A stretch of DNA of 64,000 nucleotides from Earliella scabrosa (Eukaryota; Basidiomycota; Agaricomycetes; Polyporales; Polyporaceae). The notes under the pieces were generated by a model that searched no databases, had not been told where the DNA came from, and worked only from the letters and a program-made list of their open reading frames with translations. The stretch spans positions 806,001 to 870,000 of the forward strand of contig JABYQQ010000001.1 of the NCBI GenBank assembly GCA_022605405.1, in the 5' to 3' direction. Within the stretch, counting starts at the first letter, position 1. Each line of letters opens with the position of its first letter. The translations under genes and the position numbers were made by a program. This document shows positions 45,162-56,230 of this stretch, one piece after another.

Positions 45162-45541
45162 TTCTTTGCGATGCCGCCTGAGTTCATTGATTCTCGGTGC
45201 GCGCATAATCTATTCATGTAGAATGGACGTTCTTCATGCATGTGTGTATTTATGATCATTCTCGTATAACCACGAACGTTGCAAATTGGATCAATTCTGG
45301 ACCTTACCTCACGTCACCATCAGCATTCATGCAGTTCTACTACTTGTGCCAGATTGCTCACCATTTCAGTCGTCAAGTTCCCCAAGTCCAGATCAAGGTT
45401 GACTATAAGAAGCTGGCAGACGTCCGCCGAGTTCGGCTGCACACGGGAGTCATCCATCCTTCGATGGGATGACCACAATGTTCGCTACGCAAGTCTACTT
45501 CCCCGCATTGCTCACATTGAATCATTGAGACCAGGTGCGCC

Positions 45542-48272
45542 ATGTCTGATGCTCTCAGACTTGCTGCCAATCAATATCTAGTTGCAGACACCTCGGCATC
45601 GCAAATCAACAGTCAATTCCAGTCATCCTCAACCGGGTCCAAACGCAAGCACGATTCACATGATGATGGGCACGCGCAAGGTACTTTCAGTCCTGCGTCT
45701 CATCTCTTCACTCTTAACGCAGATCCAGGTCAATCTAAGAAGCCAAAACGGACACCTGGCACGTACAGAGCCGAACTTGACGACAGCAGTACTGCAGACC
45801 CTGCAGTTGGTCACGGTATGTATATTCAAACCTTCATTGCCTCTTTCCCGTCTGACCAGAAGTATGTTGTTCTACAATACCATGTCATCATGAAGGACTT
45901 ACAGCTGAAATGGATAGGTCCGAAGTAGCTATGTCGACCACTACACCACGCCGTAGTAGTCGTTTCCAAGCAGAACAAGTGTGGCAGGAGCCTGTTGTGA
46001 ACCATCCCTACTGTTTGCGTTTGCGAACACATTAGTGTAATATTACAGATATTCTTTGGCCGGTCTTGACCCGCATTATGATAGATGAGCCGATCTCTTC
46101 CAGCGGCAGTGAAATTGTGTCTGCCCCCTTCTTCCTTCACGATCTTGATGTCAACGACGCTGAACCACAGTATAGCAGCGGTATGTTCTACATCACCTCT
46201 TTGGCCATGATCATTCTAAAACATCCACAGGGACCGTCAGCAGACAGACTTCTCCAGACCCCTATCCTCCAAACTTCACTCAGGGTCTGTCCTCTACCAT
46301 CGAACACATTGCAAATGTCCCCCAAGAGATCGCATCATTAGATCCGCCCCATGCACAGTCGTCAGCAGCTGGTGGATCTGCAGATCCGCATATGTTTCGC
46401 CTTTTATCAGTTGCCTATGTCGAGAATAACACCCAATATAGCCTTCACTAGCATCCTCCTTCTCTTCAGGTATGATCACTTGCACAAAGAGCTCCTTCGC
46501 TTCCGCCAGATAGCATCCCTCGCTACAGACAAACCGATACAATCTCAGGGTTTGACAAAGCCTGTGGATGAGTTCATGGAGGCTTTTGACAGCGGCCGGC
46601 AAGACGCTTCTTTACCGCTTGCCATCTCCCGCATGTGGCGTGCTCATGGAATGCTCCGCAAATCCGACGACGTCCTAGGTCTCCACGTCGTGTTCTACCG
46701 GCGTCGCATCATGATGTGTAGCGCTGCTGCGTGGTACTGGCTCACACAGTACTGCCGAACGCGGTGTCATACCATACTAGACCAGCTACACGCCAACAAC
46801 CGGACCGCCCATGGACCTGCAGACTGGCTGGAGCGGCTCTGCTCAGACGTTTATACCGACGTCAAAGCACGATCAACAGGCTCGTATCGCCCATCTGACT
46901 ATATTTCAAGTCTGGAGGGTGGTCAACCCTTCCATGTCCCTTGTCCGCGCGAGCTAGAATCCGACTTTCATCCGCGCGTCTGCGAGGCAGTCATCTCCAT
47001 TCTATGAGAGTGGCTCCACTTCCCTAACAACACAGAAATGCTTGTGGCATACTTTGTTCTATATGTCCTTGAGTCGTTTGAGAACTCAGATTTCTCCTTC
47101 TTGAGGGCATGTGGAAGGTCTATCGGTCCGTGCCAACCTCCATCCTCGGCGGTCGGCGCAAAGCAGCCAGTATGAAGATCTCTCATATGGAGAACTTCAG
47201 CGATGCGCTGCGCTCCCACCCTTTAGCCGACAACTCCTCTTCCGAACGGGCCGTCTTGCAGGACATCTCCGCTATACTTGATGAATGTGTGCCTGGATTC
47301 CGGGCATGGTCGGATTGTGCTACTCGTCTGCTCATAACCCGGGACATCGTCAGCCCCCACGATATCACACACATTCCTCTACCCACGGTTGTCACAATCT
47401 CACATCCCCTTCCCTCTCCAACCAACAACGGGGTCTCAATGTGCTCCTTCTGTTCACGCAACAACTACTCCCTGTAGCGCGTGGCAAAGCTATCTGCAAG
47501 CCAAACAAACTGCAGAAGCTGGCACTGCAGGATCCAGATCACATCCTCCCATTCCGCGAACTTGCGCCATCCCGCCGATGCGTGACCAGTGTAGGCGGTC
47601 CGTATCACCCTACCCTTCGTAATGACCCTGGCGCTTTCGCGAGCTGGTTGATTTTCCGCGCCTTGCTGTTCAACTCACCCATCCTGCACACAGCTACTCG
47701 CTGCTACTTTCCTAATGCGGCTGCATGGACTGCATTCCTACGTGACGAGGGGTTCGACGTGAACAGTGCCGAGTCAGTCAGTTGCTTCTTCAACCAGAAG
47801 TGTTACAGTTCTCCTCAGCAGCAGCGCGTTCCCGACTGCTGGTGCTGCGTACTTCGCATTTGAGAAGCACTGGACGGCCCTTCTTCAGAAGCATCATGGA
47901 GGGCCCATTCCTTTCGAGGAGTGCTACTTCTGGACGCAAGACCGAGTGGCTACTACGCCGTTCAAGTCTGGAAAGCGTCGATTCAACCGGATATTTGATC
48001 TGCCCTTGGTGGGCAAGCTCACGGGATACTTACTGACCGCCGACTTGGTGTATGCAAACTTTGTTTCAGAACCAACTCTGAACGAGATGGCTGCCGTGGT
48101 TCACTACAATGCGCTTGGTTCCCTGAAGGGTCTTTCGGATGCCAAGCAAATATCCGAGAATCCTTCATTGCAGGAAGTTGTTGACGCCTTTCACCATGTC
48201 TATGCCTACTTATTGCCGCCGCATTGTACTCCTAAGGTGTGTTCAACATGCTGCATGCAGGCTATTGGATAG
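45542..48272 (+). CDS. unrecognised multi-exon gene
   Basis: It opens at the ATG at 45542 (MSDALRLAANQYLVADTSAS) with a basic stretch GSKRKHDSHDD, and a donor at about 45816 (GTATGT). Later exons include MSTTTPRRSSRFQAEQVWQE, EIVSAPFFLHDLDVNDAEPQ, LPLAISRMWRAHGMLRKSDD, ERAVLQDISAILDECVPGFR, HPTLRNDPGAFASWLIFRAL and PFKSGKRRFNRIFDLPLVGK. A TGA lies in frame at about 47005 unless spliced out. No domain is recognised. The late segment (LTADLVYANFVSEPTLNEMA) resembles, from memory, hypothetical proteins common in ectomycorrhizal fungi. Exon borders are not settled. Confidence 0.5.
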
Positions 48273-48497
48273 ATGGCTCACCTTCTCCGCCGTTCGGTCG
48301 AGCAGACACAGCGCACGTAACTTTGGCAGAAAGACGTATTCAGCCTGGCCAATGCGGGCAACCTGAAAGGCGACTTGAACCTCCACTAAATGTCCTAAGG
48401 CGAAGGTCTCCGGCTTGATACGCTCAAACGCCGGCCTGATAAAGATGCGTCATTGATCCGTACTATCTTCGGTATCATCAATGATAAGCACAACAAC

Positions 48498-49340
48498 TTA
48501 CTCTGCATCGCTGACGTTCTCACAGTTCTGTTTCCAGTACTCAACCGCATTCTCTTGCATGTGGATGTGATTGCGAAGCAGTGGCCCCATCAGATTGAAG
48601 GGATCAACAACGTCGCGTAGGTCAAGACTCTGCTCGCCCCCTGCATCCTTCAAGGGTGTTACGTAGCGGTTGCTGAACGTGAGGGTCGCATGATAACCAT
48701 CTTGTCCAGGAAACCAGTCCCGAAGGTGAGAGTTGCTACGCAGGAGGCGACTCTTGAACATCTGGTAGATTGTGCTGATTCCGCGAACTGCACAGTCAAA
48801 CCTTTCGGCGCCCAGTCCTGACAACGTCACAGTTTGCTTCAGGTCGACGACGCGGTTGGCGTTGCGGGGGATTCTACGACGCATGTTCATGGATAGATCT
48901 ACGGCTGATGGAGAATACTCACTGATGTTGCTGCACAGGCGGTAGCGACAAGTCCACCAAGTACCCTTGAACCCGCATAATCACCTCCTCGACCTCCGCA
49001 GCTGATGTCTTGGGATATGCAAGAAGTAAAGTACGTCCCCCAGTTCTCTCGCATAGCTCAGAGAACTCAGGTCTTGGGTGTTGTCTTTAACAGCAACTCA
49101 TGGGCACAGCAGTCAAACAACACGTACATCGTCAACACTACTCAGTTGCAAATACGGTGGGTGGTGCTCCACCAACAGCTCCATGCGCTTCTCGAGGATC
49201 TTGCCTGGTCACAGGTGAGATGACGCTTGCCGCCATTTCAAGTCGTTGGTTGGCAGATACTCACGGTACTTCTGTGGATCAGCACGGAGCTCTGAGAGAT
49301 ACAACATGGCGAAGTCGACAGTCAACAGGCGTTAGAACAA
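48498..49340 (-). CDS. unrecognised basidiomycete gene with RYVTPLKDAGGE motif
   Basis: Minus strand, several exons: MLYLSELRADPQKY near 49300, then after an intron ILEKRMELLVEHHPPYLQL, an exon with VEEVIMRVQGYLVDLSL, and a main exon 48498-48890 with FPGQDGYHATLTFSNRYVTP, LKDAGGEQSLDLRDVVDPFN and HIHMQENAVEYWKQNC. It ends at a TAA after VSDAE. I recall this as a large family of unknown function in Agaricomycetes. No enzyme motif seen. Its 5' end is not defined. Confidence 0.5.
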
Positions 49341-49970
49341 AGCAAGTTCTCTCTGGATGTTCAACAGGAATGCGTTAACAGACAGGAGATCGACAAGGGC
49401 GGGGGCTGAGGCCTCTTGTTCCTCCAAGCAGTCGGCATATCTGACAACGGCAGCCGGCCCAACTTCTGCAAGGCTGCACAATCCGTCGGCCCAAGACTGT
49501 CCAGACCCACTCAGAGTTGCGTTTCAGAAAGCAGTTCAACTCCGCGCAAGGCCATCGGCCGGGAATCCCGAAGCAAGCGAACCTACCAAACTCCTCCCGC
49601 GGCTCGGTAGCTATAGCCGAAATGGCAGAGCGCTTTGCTCTCAGTCCGTTCTCCCAGTTGTTTCTCTTGCGTGGCCTGGCCTTCCCTTCAAATGCTACAC
49701 AAACATTTTGTAGCTGAAGCCATTGGAACCTGGGTCTATAGATATCCTTGAGGGGGAGAAGTTTTGCCAGATCCTGGTCTCAGGATGATCGACGCGCGTA
49801 TCCGACGCTTAGACCAGTCTGGACGCTTGCCTGCGCCGCTCTTGGGCGTAACAACGCTGGGTCGAGACGTTGGGCATGAGGCGCATGCCCTGCGCAAACA
49901 GGACCAACGTTCGCTCCTCTTCTGAACAATATAAATACAGGCGCATTGTCCCCTTCAGGCCTCAGAGCTC

Positions 49971-52829
49971 TTGACTCTCTTCGCCCTTCATCCATTGCGT
50001 CTCCTTTGCATCCTTTTGCCCGTCCGCCTTCTTGTGATCTGCCATAGCGCCGCTGCTGCTGCTGATGCTGTGATTGAGGACGGGTCCGTGGCAAGCCAAA
50101 CTCCGTACGTATCTCTGCTGCTTGGTCGCTCATATCTTTGGTTGAACGCCGCTCACCGACAACTTATTCAGACGCAAGGCGTCCGCCGCTTCCAAGGCTG
50201 CTCCCGTGGCTAAGGTGGCAGGGGCGCGTCGTCAGCCGGCCAAAGCTAGTCCTCCCAAGGTGTCTGCTTCACATGGAGCTAGCAGCAGCCACACCACTTT
50301 GGCAACTCAAACGTAAGTTGCATTCGCTCATTCCAGTTTTGCCGATTGGTCTGACGAACTCATCCATTCCTTTAGGTCTGCGGCGCCATACCGCGGCCAC
50401 CCGAGGCAAACCTGTCCGCGGCAAAGTGGTCAAGACGTACGTTCTCACATCCTTTTTGTTGCCTTTGTCTGATTGCTTTGTAGACCCGAGTGGATAGCTA
50501 GCGAGGCTGAAGAAGATGATGTCGAGGAGAACGAGGAACAGCTGACGCACCAAGAGGAAGATGACGACGAGACCATGGAAGAGGCAACGGCGGTGGATCT
50601 TACGTACGTGTCCCCTTCTGCTCCCCATCTATTGCATATCCTCATTGCGGCTTGCGCTCAGGGATGAGGAAGCTATGGAAGTTGATGATGAGGAGGGAGA
50701 GGGAGAGGACGATCAGAGCATTGCACAATGCAGACTCTGCTGCGGGGCAGGAAGATGCGGGGACGGTGATCGAGCTCACCGGCGACAAGCAGTCTCATGC
50801 TCGTCCGGCTGTCATGCGCACTCCCAAGACCGCCACGTAAGTGTCTGTTGATCTCTATTGCGGTATTGTTGGTCTTGCTAATGTTATGGACTTTCTTTGC
50901 TATTTAGTTGAGTTCGTCCCGTTGCAGCGCCCAGCCCTGCCACCCCGTCTCCTGCGTAAGTAATTGATCTGCACTGGTCATCTGGCTTGGCACACATAGC
51001 ACGTCGCCCATCAAGAAGACGCGCATCGGATCCTCTGTAACCACGCAAGAAGCAGTTGAAGTTTGCCCTCGCAAGGGGGGCCGTGACAAGTAAGCTATTC
51101 TGTTCGTTGATGCGTTATGAGTTGTGCTGATGGATACCCTTGTAAGGAAGGTTCATGTTGCTGAGGAGACTCCCAAGAAGGCTCCGCCCGCTGGTTGTAA
51201 GGTTCTTCCTATTCCCCGCCGCGCTTCCGCCCAGGTTGCTGCGGCGACCAGCGTTCCTTCTGCAACCAAAACCGCTGCTAAGGCTGCTGGCTCCAAAGCT
51301 CCTCCTCCCAAGACCAACGCTGCTAAGACTGCTGGCAAAGGCGCAGTTGGAAAGGTGCCCGCGAAGGCCGTCGTCCGCAAGGCTACTCCGCGTGGCAAGG
51401 CCAAACTCCCTGAGTGCGTTCATCTGACTCTGGAACATTTGTCTGTGTTGCTAATATGACTCTTGTCAGCTCCGCTGATCACATGTTCAACCCCGATCCC
51501 TCGGAGGTTGATGCAGAAATGTAATAGTGTTACTTGATACCACATCTCCCCTCTCATCTCCATATGCAGTTACCACGCTCAAACTCGCCTCTTTCACAAC
51601 GCTATGTCTACCACTGATGTCTCTGAGTTGCACGAAGTGTATGTCCTTTTTAATAGACGTGTGTCGACCCTATTTAACATTCGCGTGTGATAGGATGATC
51701 AGTCCCCGTGAGTTAGTTCTATTCTAGGAGAATGCAGCTGATATACATTCATTCCGCTTCAGCGAGGGTATCGCAGCCCCGGCATCTGAAGATGATGAGG
51801 GTGTTGAGGAGATGGATGCAGAGACGATCAACCACGCGTTATCAGACGACGGCGGCATTCAAGACGTGTCGGGTCAATCTGATCAGAGCTGCCCCAATGC
51901 TTTGTCGTCCTCTTCTGACGGGAGTCCTTCGAAGATCTCAGGGCTGTCATCAACTAGCTCTCCGCCAATGCAGTTTCCGCCTGAGTTGATCTCGAGGATC
52001 CAGAAGCCGCGGATATTGCTCTGCGCGCATCATATCTTACTCTTCCGCCGCTCCGGTAAGCTGTTAAGCCTTCTGCTAACCCCGTCCCTTAGGCATCACT
52101 GCGCAGATTATGGTAGCTTTCCGCTGACAACTCTGCTTGCAACCCCAGGTATTCTGCAGGAGCCGGCATACAACTTGAACCATGAGTAAGTTTTGCGCTA
52201 ATGTCTGCAGGATGAATACCTTCATGTCTCTCATGCAACCTTTCTGCAGCTCCTTCATGAGGCTGGCGGACCCAACGACTCGCCGCTCGTAATCAACCCT
52301 GCTCGCGCCTCTCCCGATCTAGTCATTTTGGCGCAGTACTATGGGAGCAAGAGCGACGTAATCTCCATCCCTCGCACACTAACGTCAATTCGCATTCTAG
52401 CGCAACTTCTTCCCGGAATGGGCGTTGCGCCCAGCCGGAAGCTGGGCAAGGGTAAGGCGCGGGCTGACGCCACGCCCTCCCGCTCCTTCCTGGACATGCG
52501 GGACAAGACGGAGTGGGCAACCTCGGGTGACAGTATGCAGTTTCATTTGGTTTGTCTTGCGGTCGCCTGTCTTCTGACTTATGTGCATGCTAGTTGCGAT
52601 ATGGGATGCTCGTGCGCAATTTCAAGCTGGCAAGATTGCTGGCAATGACTTCAGTCACAACACCGTTGCCAATCTTCCGCGTCTTCACCGCGATCTCGAC
52701 TTCGGCGACATCGCTCTTGTCTACTATAGCGCTTCTACCTACTCCGCCGTTCGCACTACTCACCCTGACGCATCCATGGGCGTAAGCCTGAACTTGTACG
52801 GTATTGTGTTGATTGCTAGCCGAAACTAG
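49971..52829 (+). CDS. unrecognised multi-exon gene, Ala/Lys-rich then globular end
   Basis: At least eight short exons separated by GT...AG introns of 45-65 nt. The first half is low-complexity and basic (KASAASKAAPVAKVAGARRQ, KAAGSKAPPPKTNAAKTAGK) with an acidic exon (EAEEDDVEENEEQLTHQEED). The end is globular: YGSKSDVISIPRTLTSIRIL, then VAIWDARAQFQAGKIAG, FGDIALVYYSASTYS and GVSLNLYGIVLIASRN with a stop at 52827-52829. No ATG for the first exon could be fixed. The C-terminal pattern (GDIALVYYSASTYS...VSLNL) recalls expanded hypothetical families of mushrooms. Possibly nuclear; function unknown. Confidence 0.5.
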
Positions 52830-53560
52830 TCCCCAGGATGCTACTTTCTCTTTCCGTAAAGCTGTTCACATTTGCATATTCGCTCACCGATTCGTGCCTG
52901 TTCTTTGACTTTTCTTGGCCCGACCTCTAATTCTGCTCGCGACGCGTTCATGCCCGCCGTTGAATCGCGTCTATGTCTTCCCGGCCTCAGTTTGCTTCCG
53001 GTCCCCGCCTCTGTTCATTGTCGCTTTCCAGCCTCCATTCATCATCGCTTCTCACGCTCCATTTGTCGCAGCTTCCCATTCCATGTATTGTAGCTTCACC
53101 GCCTCCACGCATCTTAGCTTTGCTGTCTCCGCACATTGTAGCATGCTGCTTAGATACCATACGATGTACGGTTGATGCTTGCTTTGACGCATATATGTTG
53201 TTTTGGGCCGTATGATGGATGAATGAATCTCTATTTCCGCGCATGCCATTGGGGCGATCGAGCAAACCGTTTCTGAAGTTATGCTTGGCGTGCGTCAAAA
53301 ATCAATCATGTGACCACATGTTGAACTTGCCAGCGCTGGCCTGTGACGACGTACTTCTCGATTTCTCCGACCCGCATCGCCACACACCATTGTACCATGA
53401 ATATCTGCAAACATAGGGCAGCCAACAATGTGTGGGTCCATTCATGGGCCTGCATTCTTATTATAATTAGCATGCTAGCGCTCCTAAGGGCTGCCGCCTC
53501 TACACCGGTCTTGGACTACTCCCGCCTCCCCACATCTCGAGATTCCAGTATAATGACATA
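52830..53560. other. intergenic, no gene seen
   Basis: Contains C/T-rich runs such as repeated CATTCATCATCGCTTCTC-like words at 53010-53110, forming a short degenerate repeat. No coding signal. Confidence 0.4.
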
Positions 53561-53572
53561 TCATTGCCCAAC

Positions 53573-53716
53573 ATGGGCAGGGTTACAGCGGACACCCTCT
53601 TGGCAAGCTCCGCGCCCATGATGGGCAGGGTTACGATGGACGCCCTCATGACAAGTTCCAAGCCCCCCGTGGGCAGGGTTTCCGGAGACACCCTCATGAC
53701 AACGTCGTCCATCCCT
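53573..53716 (+). repeat. three tandem 48-bp units
   Basis: Each unit starts (T)GGGCAGGGTT and encodes a 16-residue repeat: MGRVTADTLLASSAPM, MGRVTMDALMTSSKPP, VGRVSGDTLMTTSSIP. A partial fourth (RRV) follows. Whether it is translated is unknown. Confidence 0.75.
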
Positions 53717-53985
53717 CGCAGGGTTATTGCGTGGTGCAACATTACATCGGCAGTCTGGTGGAACCTAGAGTGCAGCTTTCTATGCATGTGGCGAGTGGTG
53801 CAAATCAATGTTGCTGTTGCAAGATTGACTGCCAAACGCAACGGGTACTTATCTCACGACTATGCTGCAATGATGTTAAACGTATATCGCACGCATGTAC
53901 CAGCGTTGAAAATTAGAGGAACGCGTAAAGGCTGCCAAGTCCAGCAAGAGAACAATAATGCATATCTCCCAGCTGCTGCATTACG

Positions 53986-54884
53986 CGGCGGAGCACCAAT
54001 ACAGACAAAGCAGAACTGCGCAACGGTTTGGTCAGCAAGAGAACTTCAGCCCTATGTTGTCCAGGGAGCTCTGGAAAGTGACAAAAACTATGTGTACAAT
54101 AGGTACATTCACAGGTGCGGCCTGCATAATGGCATGGGATATAAACCAGTGTCTGAAGAAAAACGTAAGCAGCAGCTATTAATGTATCATGACAAACGTT
54201 TTCAGCTCGAACCATTATTTCCCCTCATTGCATTGAATCACGACCAAATCAAGAAGTCGACAACTGCTGAATATTTGCTGGCTGACAAGTCAAAGTTCAA
54301 TGATACTGTACCATTTCGACCTAAAGTTCACCGGGTGTGACCCGTGACACCCATGAACTACGGGGCGGAAAGTTCAGACCCCTCGGTGACCTGTGACCTG
54401 GGCAAATGTTCAGTTCACACGGGCTCCCCGCCCGCCAAAAAAGGCGTCTAGCGCCTGCTAAGCGCCATGACTTCTGAGGGGTGGAAGGTCAAAAGTCATT
54501 TGTGACTGTGACACCTCGAACTTTCGGATGTTCCAAGGCCCTTGTGACGCGTGACGTGAACATAGGGTCGAAATGGTACAGTATTGCTGACCGCATAGCT
54601 AAAATTAATGCAGCAACTGTAAGCAACATTGTGGAACGTCTGAAGAATGGACCAGTTAAATCTGAAACAGATGAGGAAAAGGCATGTTTTAAATTGCTGA
54701 ATGATCTAGATCACGTAAACTACAAAGTACAAGGGTCCATTACCAGTAAAAATTGGTATCGTATCTAGGGGCACCATCGTGGTTGGTAACATTTGCACCC
54801 GCCGATGTCAAACATCCGCTTTGCTGATACAGACCAAACTTTTGTACCGCGCTTTAGAGATAAGGATGACCGAATGAAACTTAT
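53986..54884 (+). pseudogene. Helitron Rep, N-terminal part
   Basis: Reads QQLLMYHDKRFQLEPLFPLI, KKSTTAEYLLADKSKFND; the TA MITE; then ADRIAKINAATVSNIVERL, FKLLNDLDHVNYKVQGSITS; and after a stop and frame change GAPSWLVTFAPADVKHPLC and DDRMKLI. This is the Helitron_like_N region. It ends at the HLE-15 insertion. Confidence 0.85.
54306..54581. mobile_element. MITE with TA target duplication
   Basis: Ends CTGTACCATTTCGACC and its complement; inverted repeats about 27 bp. The target TA is at 54304-54305 and 54582-54583. Removal restores the Rep frame at FNDIADRIA. 276 bp. TA duplication is typical of Tc1/mariner relatives. Confidence 0.88.
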
Positions 54885-55863
54885 TTACGATTGATGAGTT
54901 TACGAATTCATCGTTCTTATGGGGAGCTTTTGGCCCGGCGCTTGTGACGCAACTCGATCACCGTGGGAAATGTTTTTGTTACCCTTCCATACAACTTATG
55001 TCATCTCAGGTAACAAAATTACTTACTTTTAGACGCTCACCACAGGGTTAGGGTTGAAATTTCTTACTCGTTTCTTACCACTGGACACAGCCACATTGAC
55101 TACTTTTCTTATGCTCTCCCCCGCGGCTCAGCTGCTGGCATGGCCGGCGCTTACTACATTGTGTTGGCACATGTTTTGTGGTCTATTGGCGTCTATACTA
55201 CTAGTTACTAGTGGCTCTTTCTATCGCTTCTAATAACTTCATCTACTACTGTCTATACATGTAACTCTGTAACAAACATGTTTTGATATTGTTTGGTAGG
55301 CATGATCCACACCTTTTAGATGGACTGACTTCAGATTTGTATGAACTATTAGTACAAAAGTTATAGCTTATATACACTTGCCCAAATGCGGAAGGTTGGC
55401 TGGATTGTGAGCATGATTTGGCTTCAGTATGTGTATGTGGTCACACTAGATCATTGTCCATTATGTATTAATCTTCTAGACCCATTACACATTTATTTAA
55501 TCCACTTCAACATGTATCAACAAACACATTTATTGGCCAAATGTTCGAAAGTTGCAATGATGGTCAACTTTCCATACTTCGATGTACATATAAGAGCTCA
55601 GTAGTATATGGAATGGATAGAGATAATACAATAGAGAATTATCATGATTTTTCCGTAATTTTTGCTATAGAACTGATGGAGTTATTCAGTAAATAGTGAA
55701 TAGATCGTTCAGTTGTGATGAGAATATTCCCATGGTGGTGCGATTGAAGAGAGCTCATTTTTCCGGTTCTAATGGTATATAACACTCTATACATCCATTA
55801 GAAACTGACAGAGATACACTTTAAAGCTAATAGTTCTAGTCCCTGCACAGCCGCATGAGTAGC

Positions 55864-55937
55864 CGCTGGAGAATCCCAACGTTTGTCGATGGCGCTTAAA
55901 AATAGGCGCCATCGACAAACGTTGGGATTCTCCAGCG
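55864..55937. repeat. perfect 32-bp hairpin in HLE-15
   Basis: Arm CGCTGGAGAATCCCAACG, continuing to GATGGCGC; a 10-base AT-rich loop; then the exact complement. HLE-2 has a hairpin at the same place with the same ends but a different middle. Confidence 0.9.
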
Positions 55938-56154
55938 CCTATTAATGTGGCTGTGCATGGGCTAGTACTACTTGCTTCAAAGTGTATCTCTGTTGGTTCC
56001 TATGCAATACATGGAGTGTTATATATCATTAGGACCGGAAAAATGAACTCTTCTCAATGGCACTACTGTGGGAATATTTCCATTCTTACTGAATGCACCA
56101 TTGAACATGCTTTTAGATTTCTAATGTTTAATTGTTCGAAAAATTGAAGCTCAA

Positions 56155-56230
56155 AAATGCACATAGCCAGACTTGAACTCTCAACCACAAGCATAGAGAG
56201 TACAGGTGTTATCCAGTAGACTATTCATAC
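56155..56230 (-). ncRNA. tRNA-derived module inside HLE-15
   Basis: Minus strand: TCTACTGGATAAC (A-box-like), then GAGAGTTCAAGTCTGG (B-box-like). Related to the one in HLE-2, different from that in HLE-15b. Not an intact tRNA. Confidence 0.45.

Larger units (their letters stand above)
42601..45221 (+). pseudogene. TET/JBP-type 2-oxoglutarate Fe(II) dioxygenase, interrupted by HLE-12
   Basis: Exons after a possible earlier one (AAMKLLYDKLAKMHFPDGTP): about 42815-42940 reads GAFGGKHVDDKDSPAGFTSM and ELDGEDHPGHFIVGDLGIAV; intron 42941-42990; 42991-43175 reads LVIINFSGLRFHGGFPP and WSYRFTVVCYPPRAMLNG. HLE-12 follows, then 45162-45221 completes FFAMPPEFIDSRCAH and a stop. The HxD pair is His 42829 and Asp 42835, the distal His is 43035 and the Arg after it 43092: the metal and 2-oxoglutarate ligands of this fold. 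The pattern matches fungal TET/JBP proteins, thymine or 5-methylcytosine oxidases or their relatives. Excision of HLE-12 restores the frame. Confidence 0.65.

Noticed and set aside
49780..50133. 117-codon open frame on the minus strand
   Set aside because: It overlaps, antisense, the first exons of the 49971-52829 gene and is composed of low-complexity Gln/Arg codons.
32719..55937. HLE hairpins as microRNA genes
   Set aside because: Stem structure alone does not show processing; no expression evidence is available, so they are listed as repeats only.
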